From assembly GCA_963817735.1 (NCBI GenBank), contig CAWFPP010000026.1, positions 1-64,000 on the forward strand: 64,000 bases of DNA, written 5' to 3'. The DNA is from Bog-473 sp963817735 (lineage in GTDB: Bacteria; Actinomycetota; Acidimicrobiia; Acidimicrobiales; RAAP-2). This document shows positions 26,955-36,016 of this stretch, piece after piece (position 1 is the stretch's first letter; each line of letters opens with the position of its first letter). The notes below the pieces were generated by a model. The model was not told the origin of the DNA. It did no database searches and was given only the letters and a program-made list of their open reading frames with translations. The translations under genes were made by a program, and so were the position numbers.

Positions 26955-27974
26955 GTGGAGCCGCTCGACGCCCTCGACCGCATCGCGTTCCTCCTCGAGC
27001 GGAGCGGCGCCGACACCTACAAGGTGCGCGCCTTCCGCCACGCGGCACGTGCGGTGGCGGAGCTCCCTCCCGACACCGTGCGCTCGCTCGCCCAGTCGGG
27101 GCGCCTGCAGACGATCGATGGGATCGGCAAGTCCACCGCCCAGGTCATCGCCGAGGCCGTCGACGGCAAGGTGCCCAGCCGCCTGACCGAGCTCGAGGAG
27201 GCCCCCGACGACATCGTGCTCGACACGGCTGCACAGGAGCTCCTCGGCTCGCTCCGCGGCGACTGCCACTCGCACTCCGACTGGTCCGACGGCGGGAGCC
27301 CGATCCGCGAGATGGCCGAAGCCGCCCGCGACCTGGGCCACGAGTACCTCGTGCTCACGGACCACAGCGCTCGCCTCACCGTCGCCCACGGGCTCGACGC
27401 CGAGCGCCTGCGCGCCCAGCTCGACGTGCTCGCCGAGCTGCAGGAGGACCTGGCGCCCTTCCGCATCCTGACCGGCATCGAAGTCGACATTCTCGAGGAC
27501 GGCTCGCTCGACCAGGAGCTGGACCTGCTGGCCGAGCTCGACGTGGTGGTGGCCAGCGTGCACTCCAAGCTGCGCATGGAGTCGCCCGCCATGACCGAGC
27601 GCATGCTGGCGGCCATCGAGAGCCCGCACACCGACATCCTGGGCCACTGCACCGGACGCCTGATCACCGGGCGGGGACGGCCGCAGTCCACCTTCGACGC
27701 CGACGCTGTGTTCGCGGCCTGCGCCCGCACCGGCACCGCAGTGGAGATCAATTCGCGACCCGAACGCCAGGACCCGCCCCAGGACCTCCTCCGGCAGGCG
27801 GTGGGACTCGGCTGCTCCTTCAGCATCGACACCGACGCGCACGCGCCGGGCCAGCTCGGCTGGCTCGGCCGCGGCTGTGCCAAGGCCGTGGACGCCTCGG
27901 TGCCACCGGAGCGGATCGTCAACCGCGGCTCGGTGGACGAGCTCCTGGCCTGGGCCGGGACACATGAGGGCTGA
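26955..27974 (+). CDS. HhH + PHP domain protein (PolX-like without polymerase core)
   Basis: 339 residues. Residues 1-80 form the helix-hairpin-helix domain that opens family-X polymerases: LDRIAFLLERSGADTYKVRA, then IDGIGKSTAQVIAEAVDGK. After a short linker comes a PHP phosphoesterase: GDCHSHSDWSDGG, LTDHS, TGIEVDIL, VVASVHSK, HILGHC-type HTDILGHCTG and DTDAHAPGQ, with all expected metal ligands. The palm, fingers and thumb of PolX are absent. It probably trims 3' ends or acts as a phosphatase in repair (inference). It lies between LigPol and ligase genes with gaps of 3 and 6 nt. Confidence 0.9.
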   Translation: MEPLDALDRIAFLLERSGADTYKVRAFRHAARAVAELPPDTVRSLAQSGRLQTIDGIGKSTAQVIAEAVDGKVPSRLTELEEAPDDIVLDTAAQELLGSLRGDCHSHSDWSDGGSPIREMAEAARDLGHEYLVLTDHSARLTVAHGLDAERLRAQLDVLAELQEDLAPFRILTGIEVDILEDGSLDQELDLLAELDVVVASVHSKLRMESPAMTERMLAAIESPHTDILGHCTGRLITGRGRPQSTFDADAVFAACARTGTAVEINSRPERQDPPQDLLRQAVGLGCSFSIDTDAHAPGQLGWLGRGCAKAVDASVPPERIVNRGSVDELLAWAGTHEG

Positions 27975-27980
27975 CGCGCG

Positions 27981-29042
<1,062 letters not shown>

Positions 29043-29043
29043 A

Positions 29044-29775
29044 TCAGTCGAGCAGGGAGGGGTCGGCCGCCAGCTCGGCCCGCACGGCCGCCTCCCAGAA
29101 ACCGATGAAGCCTTCTCCGTCGCTCTGGGCCACCAGGTCGATGAAGGACTGCGGCACATGGGACACTCCGGTGCCGCCGGCCACTTTGGCGTACCAGGCG
29201 CGCTGGCAGCGCTGTTCCAGCGCCACGGCGCGCTGATGCGCCGCCCGGGCCGAGCCACCCAGCACGAACACGCCGTGCCCCGCCAGCAGCGCCATGGAGG
29301 CGTCGCCCATCTTCTGCACCGCCGATTGCGCGCTCGAGGCGTCGTTGACGGGTCCCTCGTACTCGTCCACCAGGACCAGGGAGCCGCCGCCGAGCGCGGA
29401 GCTCTGGTCGAGGATCGGGGGCAGCTCGCCCAGGTCCGCCCACACGGTGCCGAAAAGCGGATGGTTGTGCACCGCCCACCCCACGTCCTCACGGAGCTTG
29501 TGCAGTTCGAGGTGCAACGGGATGCCGAGCGGGACGGGCCAGTCGCCTTCCACCACCCTGCCGTCCAGGTCGATGCGCAGCACCTGGGAGGGGCGTAACT
29601 CCGCCCAGGTCAAGAGCCAAGGGTTGCAGAGCAGCGTGCCGTCGCCCAGATTGACCGTGATGTGCCCGGCCAGGTGGTCGTTGTACCCCTCCCGCCATAG
29701 CGCGCGGGCGAGCACCACGAGCTCTTCGCGTGGTGTGAGGTCGGGCACCAGCTTCTCGGCGGTCGGCGTGAACAT
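29044..29775 (-). CDS. Class II aldolase/adducin family protein
   Basis: 243 residues. The zinc site is visible as AVHNHPLFG (HxH) and AGHGVFVLG. The Gly loop DHLAGHITVNLGDG and NPWLLTWAELRPSQVL are typical. The usual catalytic Glu region is replaced by LVDEYEGPVNDA. Members cleave or epimerise sugar phosphates or hydroxy acids; the substrate is unknown. ATG 29775 has GAGAGGAG upstream. It is co-directional with and 13 nt downstream of the amidohydrolase, so probably one operon. Confidence 0.85.
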   Translation of the reverse strand: MFTPTAEKLVPDLTPREELVVLARALWREGYNDHLAGHITVNLGDGTLLCNPWLLTWAELRPSQVLRIDLDGRVVEGDWPVPLGIPLHLELHKLREDVGWAVHNHPLFGTVWADLGELPPILDQSSALGGGSLVLVDEYEGPVNDASSAQSAVQKMGDASMALLAGHGVFVLGGSARAAHQRAVALEQRCQRAWYAKVAGGTGVSHVPQSFIDLVAQSDGEGFIGFWEAAVRAELAADPSLLD

Positions 29776-29788
29776 CAGTCGGCTCCTC

Positions 29789-30979
29789 TCAGCGCGGCAG
29801 GACGATGTCGGGGAGCGGGTGGCGATAGAGCGCAGCGGCGTTCTCGCAGCACATGGCCCGGAGCTCGTCGGGCGGAATGTGACCCCAGCACTGCGCGATG
29901 ACGTCCTGCGTGTCGGGCCAGGTGCTGTCACCGTGCGGATAGTCGACCTCCACCATGATGTGGTCGATCCCGATGGCGTGGCGCGTGTCGATGGTCGACG
30001 GGTCGTCAATGGTGCAGAACCAGAAGTTGCGCCGCAGGACGTCCGCCGGGCGCACGTCCCAGCCCAGTCCGTAGCGGGAGCGGTCGACGATGTTCTCGAG
30101 CCGGTCGCGCAGCATGGCCACCCAGCCGATCCCGCCCTCGCTCATGGCGATCTTGAGGGTCGGGAGCCGCAACGCGTAGCCGGACCACAGCCACTCGGCG
30201 CACGCGATGAGCGAGAGCTGGCCGAAGAGCGTGGCCCCGAGCTGTAAGGAATCCATGCCGGCTCCGGGTGGTGCCGGGGTCAGACCCGAGCTCCCGACGT
30301 GGAGCGAGACGACGGTGTCGGTGTCGACCACGGCCTCCATGATGGGGTCCCAGTGGGCCCTGTCCCACAAGGAGGGCAGCCCGATCTCGTGCGGGCGCTC
30401 AGGGAACGTCACCGACGTGAAGCCCCGTTCGGCGTTGCGGCGGATCTCGGCCACGGCGAGGGCCGGGTCGGCCAGGTAGGTGATGCCGAGCGGGACGATG
30501 CGGTCGGGGTGACGCGAGTACCACTCCTCGAAGAGCCAGTCGTTCCAGGCCCTGACGCAGGCCAGGCCCAGGTCGCGATCCCGGGCGTCGAAGAAGACCC
30601 GGCCGCAGAATCCGGTGATCATGGAGGGGAAGTTCACCGATGCCCAGACGCCGTTGATGTCCATGTCGCGCACGCGCGCGTCGACGTCGTAGCAACCCGC
30701 TCGCATCTGGTCGAAACGGAACGGCTCGAGGCCATAGGTCTCGGGGCGGCGACCGGCCACCGCGTTCATCCCCACCTGGGTGTACCGCTCGCCTTCGAAC
30801 TCCCACACCTGGTGCCCCTGCGGCGTCTCGACGATCCGCGGAGCGCGGTCCGCCAGCGCGGCGGGTAGCCGGTTCTCGAAGGTATGGGCAGGCTCCACGA
30901 CGTGGTCGTCGACCGAGATCACGGTGAAGCGCACCTCCCTCGGTTCGGGCTCGGGCAGGAACAGGTCGTCGGCCGGCAC
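29789..30979 (-). CDS. Amidohydrolase-2 family metal-dependent hydrolase
   Basis: 396 residues. TVISVDDHVVEPAHTF is the start of the barrel. VNFPSMITGFCGR, VSLHVGSSG and the catalytic region VEVDYPHGDSTWPDT follow the large actinobacterial branch often encoded near steroid or aromatic degradation genes. The first HxH is DDH, as in that branch. GTG 30979 is chosen because CATACT lies 7 nt upstream; GTG 31015 is an alternative. It is divergent from the thioredoxin-like operon. Confidence 0.88.
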   Translation of the reverse strand: MPADDLFLPEPEPREVRFTVISVDDHVVEPAHTFENRLPAALADRAPRIVETPQGHQVWEFEGERYTQVGMNAVAGRRPETYGLEPFRFDQMRAGCYDVDARVRDMDINGVWASVNFPSMITGFCGRVFFDARDRDLGLACVRAWNDWLFEEWYSRHPDRIVPLGITYLADPALAVAEIRRNAERGFTSVTFPERPHEIGLPSLWDRAHWDPIMEAVVDTDTVVSLHVGSSGLTPAPPGAGMDSLQLGATLFGQLSLIACAEWLWSGYALRLPTLKIAMSEGGIGWVAMLRDRLENIVDRSRYGLGWDVRPADVLRRNFWFCTIDDPSTIDTRHAIGIDHIMVEVDYPHGDSTWPDTQDVIAQCWGHIPPDELRAMCCENAAALYRHPLPDIVLPR

Positions 30980-30986
30980 AGACCGG

Positions 30987-30992
30987 AGTATG
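30987..30992 (-). promoter_or_regulatory. -10 hexamer CATACT, probable leaderless promoter
   Basis: CATACT on the minus strand with a 7-nt spacer to GTG 30979; one base from TANNNT. Confidence 0.4.
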
Positions 30993-31084
30993 CCCGAGGG
31001 ATTCCCGTCGTGCACCGGCGTTGGATGCCGCGCCTGTGACCGGCCGCGGATGGATACTGGGGCGGTACGGGTAAAGGAGGCGGA

Positions 31085-31861
31085 GTGGTCGCGCTGGTCA
31101 TTGTCTCGACGTTCGTAGTCCTGGTACTCGGCATCCTGGTGGTAGGCCTGTTACGGAGCCATGCCGACATCCTGCGCTCGCTGCATGAGCTGGGCGTCGG
31201 CGTCGGGGACCCCGCCTCTGCGACCGTCGTCTCTGCGCCTGTGACCATGGTGACGCCCGAGTCGAGCCCGGTGCTGGGCATGGCCCCGGCCATCGCCGGT
31301 CTGACTCCAACGGGGGATGCCCGAGCCATCGCCGTGGACAACAGCGACGACCTCACCCTGCTCGGCTTCCTCTCCTCGGGCTGTTCCGGCTGCGCCGCCT
31401 TCTGGGATGCGCTCCAAGAACCCGGGCGGCTCCAGTTGCCCGGCCGCACCCGCGTGGTGATCGTGACCAAGGGCCACGATCGCGAGATGCCCGCCGAGGT
31501 GCGATCGCGGACGACCGGACGCGTCCCGGTGGTGATGTCGACCGACGCCTGGGTGGACTACCAGGTTCCCGGCTCGCCGTTCTTCGTCCTGGTGGACGGG
31601 GCCACGGGGCGCAAGCTCGGGCAGGGCGCGGCGGGCCACGTCGACCAACTGACCGAGCTGGTCCGGCGGGCCGAGCACGACCGCGGGCCCGTCGCCGGTG
31701 GTGCGCGGGGACGGGCCGAAGGATCACTCGGCGGCCCGGCCCGCGAAGCGGCCGCCGACGAGGTGCTGGCTGCCGCCGGGATCCTTCCGGGCGATCCGAG
31801 CCTGTACCCGCGCACCCTCGACGACGTCTTCCCGCACGGCCGTTCGGTGCCCGCCGAGTAG
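31085..31861 (+). CDS. Membrane-anchored thioredoxin-like protein, MauD-like
   Basis: 258 residues. One N-terminal TM helix (VIVSTFVVLVLGILVVGLL) is followed by an extracytoplasmic linker and a thioredoxin fold whose CxxC is SSGCSGCAAFW (about residue 100). The cis-Pro region is VPGSPFFVLVDG. This architecture is that of MauD, the disulfide protein needed to assemble methylamine dehydrogenase light chain. GTG 31085 lies just after AAAGGAGGCGG. It is the first of five genes with overlapping or abutting ends that include MauE- and MauA-like products. It probably handles disulfides in the Cys-rich protein (inference). Confidence 0.82.
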   Translation: MVALVIVSTFVVLVLGILVVGLLRSHADILRSLHELGVGVGDPASATVVSAPVTMVTPESSPVLGMAPAIAGLTPTGDARAIAVDNSDDLTLLGFLSSGCSGCAAFWDALQEPGRLQLPGRTRVVIVTKGHDREMPAEVRSRTTGRVPVVMSTDAWVDYQVPGSPFFVLVDGATGRKLGQGAAGHVDQLTELVRRAEHDRGPVAGGARGRAEGSLGGPAREAAADEVLAAAGILPGDPSLYPRTLDDVFPHGRSVPAE

Positions 31862-32349
31862 TGGCCACCATCGGCGCCCATGGCATCACGGCCCGGCTCC
31901 CCGACGGCTTCGAGGGGCGGATCTTCGTACGCCCTGCCACCGTGGGTGTGACCTACCCCGTCGGGCAGTTCGCCACCTTCCCGATCCCCGACGACATCGG
32001 GGACTTCGGGAGCGGTGCCGTCACCCTGATGCGGCCCTCCGACGTCTTCGCCACCCTCTTCGAGTACGGGCCCGAGAGCGTGGGCACCGCTCTGTTCGCG
32101 CAACCGGGCCGTCCCGCGGCGCTCTCGGAGACGGACTTCTCTCCGATGGTCTTGCGGCGTGGCATCCCGGGGCAATCGGGCACCCAGTGGTTCTTCACCG
32201 AGTCCGGGCGGCCCTTCTCCTTCTACGCCGTGCTCGGTAGCCACGCCCAACGGTCCACGTTGGTCCCACACGTCAACACGTTGCTGTCGTCGTTGACCTT
32301 GAGCCCGCCCCTGGCGGACGTGCCCGCCGCGCAGCCCCGATGGAACTGA
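31861..32349 (+). CDS. Hypothetical protein of the Mau-like operon
   Basis: 162 residues, no TM segment or signal peptide, no Cys. It has a plausible mixed alpha/beta globular composition: ITARLPDGFEGRIFVR, then GAVTLMRPSDVFATLFEYG and RPFSFYAVLGSHAQRSTLVP. I recognise no family. GTG 31861 uses the last base of the preceding stop (TAGTG), and its 3' end overlaps mauE-like by 10 nt, so it is coupled to the operon. It may be a cytoplasmic partner. Confidence 0.72.
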   Translation: MATIGAHGITARLPDGFEGRIFVRPATVGVTYPVGQFATFPIPDDIGDFGSGAVTLMRPSDVFATLFEYGPESVGTALFAQPGRPAALSETDFSPMVLRRGIPGQSGTQWFFTESGRPFSFYAVLGSHAQRSTLVPHVNTLLSSLTLSPPLADVPAAQPRWN

Positions 32350-32903
32350 TCGGCCTGTACCTCGTCGCCGCCGGCCTGCTCTGTGTGGCCGGGGTGGCCA
32401 AGGCGGTGCGGCCGGACGACACGGCGCGCGCCATGGCCGACCTGCTGCCGGGGTACCCGTCCCTGCCCGTCCTGCGCCGGCTCGTCCGCGCTGGTGCGCT
32501 GGCGGAATCCGCCCTCGGCGCTGTGGCCATCCTGTTCCCGCGCCCCGCCACCGCGGCCCTCGTCGCCCTCTCCTACCTCTGCTTCCTCGCCGTCGTCGCT
32601 CTCGCCCGCCGGCGCGGCGGACCGCTGGCCACCTGTGGGTGCTTCGGCCGACCGGACACGCCCCCCACCGCGCTCCACCTGGTCATCAATGCCGTGCTCG
32701 CGGCCGCCGCGGTGACAGTGGCCCTCGGCGCGCCGTCCGGTGGCACACTGGCCGCACAACTGGCGCACCAGCCCTGGGCCGGCGTCCCGCTGCTGTTCGT
32801 GAGCACGGTCGGCCTCTGGCTCACCACACTGGCCCTCTCCGCCTTGGCGGCCCTCACCGGGGCGCGGCACCTGGTACACCCGGCGCTGGCGCCGGCGCCG
32901 TGA
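32340..32903 (+). CDS. MauE/DoxX-like integral membrane protein
   Basis: 187 residues, four TM helices (LIGLYLVAAGLLCVAGVAKA, ATAALVALSYLCFLAVVALA, LVINAVLAAAAVTVALG and the last near LLFVSTVGLWLTTLALSALA). LATCGCFGRPDT between helices is the CGCFG motif typical of MauE-family proteins, which with MauD support disulfide formation in the periplasmic light chain. It overlaps the genes on both sides (10 nt and 4 nt). Confidence 0.85.
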   Translation: MELIGLYLVAAGLLCVAGVAKAVRPDDTARAMADLLPGYPSLPVLRRLVRAGALAESALGAVAILFPRPATAALVALSYLCFLAVVALARRRGGPLATCGCFGRPDTPPTALHLVINAVLAAAAVTVALGAPSGGTLAAQLAHQPWAGVPLLFVSTVGLWLTTLALSALAALTGARHLVHPALAPAP

Positions 32904-34300
32904 GCTTCTCCACCGCGTTGGTGGCGCGCACCGCGCAAGCCCTCGAGGGACGACTGTCCCGGCGAAGCCTCATCAACCGGTCCGCCTTCGTGGGCAGCGC
33001 GGTGGCCGTGGGCTCCGGGCTGGACCTCGCCCTCAGGCCCGGATCGGCCTACGGGGCCATCTGCGAGTGCGGCAACGCGGGGTGTGGCTGCGGCAGCACC
33101 TGCTGCTCGGGCTTCTCGGAGTTTTGCTGCGCCGTCAGCGGCGCCAACTTCTGCCCGGAGAACACGATCATGGGTGGTTGGTGGGTCGCGGACAACTCGT
33201 CGTACTGCGATGGTCCCCGCTATTACATGGACTGCAATTCCGCCTGCTCGTGCGACAGCGGCTGCAGCGGTGGCTTCCCCTTCTGCGAGACGGGCTGCGA
33301 CGGGACCGGGTGCGGCTGTGGGCCGCTCGGGTGCGACTCCTACCTGACCGGGTGCCTGCAGTTCCGCTACGGGCAGTGCAACCAGGACGTGCCGTGTATG
33401 GGCCGGATCGTCTGCCGGGTCGTGGCCTGCGTCCCACCCTGGACGGTCGACCCCACCTGCACGACCGCCGTCGCCGTCGACAACGCCACGGCGGAGCAGA
33501 ACGAGCCGTGCTGGACCACCGCACCGCCGGCCCCGCTGTGCGCGTCACCCGACACGGACTGCAGGGTGGTGGGCTTGGTCGCCAGCGCCGATGGCGGCGG
33601 CTACGCCGTGCTCACCGCGTTCGGCCGGCTGTTCGGCTACGGGGACTTCCCCGACGACGGCGACGCGTCTGGGTTCGCGCTCGACGCCCCCATCGTCGGG
33701 GTCGCGACCTGCAAGACGGGCGGCTATTTCCTGGCTGCGGCCGACGGGGGCATCTTCGATTACGGCGGGGCGCCGTTCCTCGGCTCCATGGGCGGGCGGG
33801 CGCTCGACGCAGCCGTGGTCGGTATCGCCGCCTCGCCCTCCGGCCAGGGGTACTGGCTCGTCGCGGCCGACGGGGGCATTTTCGACTACGGCGACGCGCT
33901 CTTCTACGGCTCCATGGGTGGACGGCGCCTCAACGCGCCGGTGGTCGGGATGGCGGCTACACCGACAGGCCTGGGCTACTGGCTGGCGGCCGCCGACGGC
34001 GGCATCTTCAACTTCGGCGATGCCCCCTTCTTCGGGTCCATGGGTGGCCGGCATCTGAACGCGCCCGTCGTGGCCATGGCGGCAACCCCTTCGGGCCAGG
34101 GCTACTGGCTGGTGGCCGCCGACGGCGGGATCTTCGCCTACGGGGACGCCGTGTTCGACGGCTCGACCGGAGCCATGAAGCTCAATCAACCGGTGGTGGG
34201 CATCGCGCCCTACGGCAACGACGCCGGCTACTGGCTGGTGGCCAAGGACGGGGGGATCTTCGCCTACGGCGGCGCGCCCTTCCTCGGATCACCGGCATGA
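32900..34300 (+). CDS. Tat-exported Cys-rich MauA-like domain fused to propeller-type repeats
   Basis: 466 residues. The signal has a twin-arginine motif, LSRRSLINRSAFVGS (residues 15-30). Residues 54-205 are extremely Cys-rich (about 26 Cys) and follow the methylamine dehydrogenase light-chain pattern. FCPENTIMGGWWVADNSSYC aligns in my reading with the region holding the first cofactor Trp, and QFRYGQCNQDVPCMG with the second, where the Trp is Pro. Residues 214-466 are six repeats of about 43 residues with the core GYWLVAADGGIFxYGDAxFxGSM, probably beta-propeller blades. GTG 32900 overlaps the mauE-like stop. Enzymatic activity is unknown. Confidence 0.85.
   Translation: MSFSTALVARTAQALEGRLSRRSLINRSAFVGSAVAVGSGLDLALRPGSAYGAICECGNAGCGCGSTCCSGFSEFCCAVSGANFCPENTIMGGWWVADNSSYCDGPRYYMDCNSACSCDSGCSGGFPFCETGCDGTGCGCGPLGCDSYLTGCLQFRYGQCNQDVPCMGRIVCRVVACVPPWTVDPTCTTAVAVDNATAEQNEPCWTTAPPAPLCASPDTDCRVVGLVASADGGGYAVLTAFGRLFGYGDFPDDGDASGFALDAPIVGVATCKTGGYFLAAADGGIFDYGGAPFLGSMGGRALDAAVVGIAASPSGQGYWLVAADGGIFDYGDALFYGSMGGRRLNAPVVGMAATPTGLGYWLAAADGGIFNFGDAPFFGSMGGRHLNAPVVAMAATPSGQGYWLVAADGGIFAYGDAVFDGSTGAMKLNQPVVGIAPYGNDAGYWLVAKDGGIFAYGGAPFLGSPA
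33700..34297 (+). repeat. Tandem coding repeats, about 126 nt period
   Basis: Five closely similar DNA repeats, with one diverged copy before them, each encode a GYWLVAADGGIF-type unit in the MauA-like fusion. The internal copies are conserved at nucleotide level, for example around GCCGACGG(G/C)GGCATCTTC, suggesting recent duplication or conversion. Confidence 0.8.
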
Positions 34301-34316
34301 CGAGGAGGGAGCACTC

Positions 34317-35249
34317 ATGCACGCGATCGTGATCGCGGCGGCGTTGGCCGTGGCCGTGACCGCGGCGGCGCGATCGACCTGGTCGCCCTGCGGCGTCTCC
34401 ATGCTCGCCACGGTGACGCCGCTGGCCGAGCAGGGTCGGGGCCACCGCTACGGCACCACCGCGGCCTGGTTCATCGTCGGCGGGACCGCGGGTGGAGCCA
34501 CGCTCGGTCTCGCCATGGCCGCGCTGGCGGTCGGGGTGCGCGCCGCCGCGCCCTCGAACGTCATCGTGGCGGCCGTTGCCGTTGCCGTTGCCGTTACCGC
34601 ATCCGCCTCCGACACGCGCCTCGGCGGCTTCCGCCTGCCCTTCCACTCCCGGCAGGTCAACGAGCGCTGGCTCGACCAGTTCCGCCCCTGGGCCTACGGC
34701 GCAGGGTTCGGCTGGCAGATCGGCGCCGGTCTGACCACCTACATCAAGACAGCCGCCATCTATCTCATGATCGTGCTTGCTGCGCTGACCGCCGACCCCG
34801 CGACGGCGCTCGCCACAGGCGCGCTGTTCGGGCTGGTGCGCGGGCTGGCCGTGCTGCTCGGGCGGCACATCTCCAGCCCGGGCGCGCTGGCCGCATTTCA
34901 CCGGCACTTCACCGAGATCGGGCCCGTCTTCCTCGTCGTCGTGGTGGTCAGCGAGTTGGCCGTGGCCGGCGCCTTCGCTGCGGTGCTCTCGCCCTGGGCC
35001 ACGTTGGCACTCGGCCTGCTTGCGGCCGGCGCCGTGGTCTCGGTGCTGTCCCGGAGCCGCACACCGATGCCGGCGTCGGCGTCGGCCCGGACGTCCCCTC
35101 ACGAACCCGGAGATCCGCCTGACAGATCAGACCGGCTCATTGGCCCGTCGCGCTTCTCTTTGCCGCTTACGTTCAGCTCGAAGTCCTATCGCCACGGATC
35201 TGAAGAGGCTGTCTGGCTCCGCCCAGACTTCGAAGTCGGCGACCGGTGA
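34317..35249 (+). CDS. Polytopic membrane protein, possibly CcdA/MauF-like
   Basis: 310 residues as read. The N-terminus has a TM helix followed by STWSPCGVSMLATVTPLAE, a Pro-Cys-Gly loop like the PCxxP region of CcdA/DsbD thiol transporters, then further helices to about residue 245. Its place at the end of an operon with MauD- and MauE-like genes suggests electron supply for disulfide exchange. The last 41 codons lie antisense to the GNAT gene and look unlike a membrane protein, so the original 3' end was probably replaced or an indel hides the true stop near 35050-35100. The start is ATG 34317 with GAGGGAG upstream. Confidence 0.7.
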   Translation: MHAIVIAAALAVAVTAAARSTWSPCGVSMLATVTPLAEQGRGHRYGTTAAWFIVGGTAGGATLGLAMAALAVGVRAAAPSNVIVAAVAVAVAVTASASDTRLGGFRLPFHSRQVNERWLDQFRPWAYGAGFGWQIGAGLTTYIKTAAIYLMIVLAALTADPATALATGALFGLVRGLAVLLGRHISSPGALAAFHRHFTEIGPVFLVVVVVSELAVAGAFAAVLSPWATLALGLLAAGAVVSVLSRSRTPMPASASARTSPHEPGDPPDRSDRLIGPSRFSLPLTFSSKSYRHGSEEAVWLRPDFEVGDR

Positions 35250-35999
35250 AAACCCGAGACGTCGGTACAGAGAGACGGCCATCGGTGTCGAGTGCAGCAC
35301 GACGGTTCTGACGCCGAGTTCGAACGCATGGGTCATCGCCGCCAGCGTGACCGCAGAGGCCAGATGCATCCGTCGCGATGCGTCCAGAGTGACGACCCCG
35401 TAGATCCCAGCGATCCCACCATGGACATGGAGTTCGGCTTTCGAGACAGCGATCCCATTCTGCCGAGCCACCCAGAAGCGGTCGCCTTGCGCAACTCCGA
35501 GCTCATACAGCTGGGTCAAGTACCCGGCGTACTGCTTCGGAATTCCGTAGCGCCACGAAACCAGATCCATCCACTCGAGTTCGTTCCCGTTCGCGATCTC
35601 AATCCCGGGCGGAAGGTTCGGACCCACCATTCCGTCGCGCGCAAGGTGTTTGATCATCCCTGAAGTGGTTTCAGCCTGGGCAAAACCACGTGAACCGAGA
35701 CGCGAACGGACGTCACTCGGCCTGGCCGTGGGGTGAACAACGAACACGGGCGGCCCATTGAGACCGTCGAAGACACCGAGCGCTTCATCGAGATCGCGCT
35801 CGGCGACATCGCGCTCGCCGCCGTGGAAGCGAAGCACCGCGTTGAAGGGGGCGACAGACAGCGGCGTCGCCACTGAGAGGTATGCGGGTGAATCACGGAT
35901 CAGACATCCCTGTGGTTCGCCCATGAGGCGATACATATCGAAGTAGTTGTCCTCGAGTGCGGCGATCGCTTCGGTATGCTCCACCTGAACCTCGTTCAC
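35127..35999 (-). CDS. GNAT-family acetyltransferase, atypical composition
   Basis: 290 residues from GTG 35999. The C-terminal GNAT domain shows ISKAELHVHGG-type strands, GIYGVVTLDASRRMHLASAV (acetyl-CoA loop region) and VLHSTPMAVSLYRRLGFSPV, the classic final motif. The N-terminal half looks like a degenerate second GNAT fold. Codon use is noticeably less GC-rich at third positions than any neighbour. Its 3' end overlaps the convergent membrane gene by 123 nt and a PPOX remnant lies just upstream, so it looks like a recent acquisition. Confidence 0.8.
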   Translation of the reverse strand: MNEVQVEHTEAIAALEDNYFDMYRLMGEPQGCLIRDSPAYLSVATPLSVAPFNAVLRFHGGERDVAERDLDEALGVFDGLNGPPVFVVHPTARPSDVRSRLGSRGFAQAETTSGMIKHLARDGMVGPNLPPGIEIANGNELEWMDLVSWRYGIPKQYAGYLTQLYELGVAQGDRFWVARQNGIAVSKAELHVHGGIAGIYGVVTLDASRRMHLASAVTLAAMTHAFELGVRTVVLHSTPMAVSLYRRLGFSPVADFEVWAEPDSLFRSVAIGLRAERKRQREARRANEPV

Positions 36000-36016
36000 T
36001 GCGTGATCTGCGAAGA

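Noticed and set aside
32900..33540. Genuine methylamine dehydrogenase light chain
   Set aside because: No MauB, MauG or amicyanin genes are present, and the second cofactor Trp appears to be Pro. Only a MauA-like fold is claimed.
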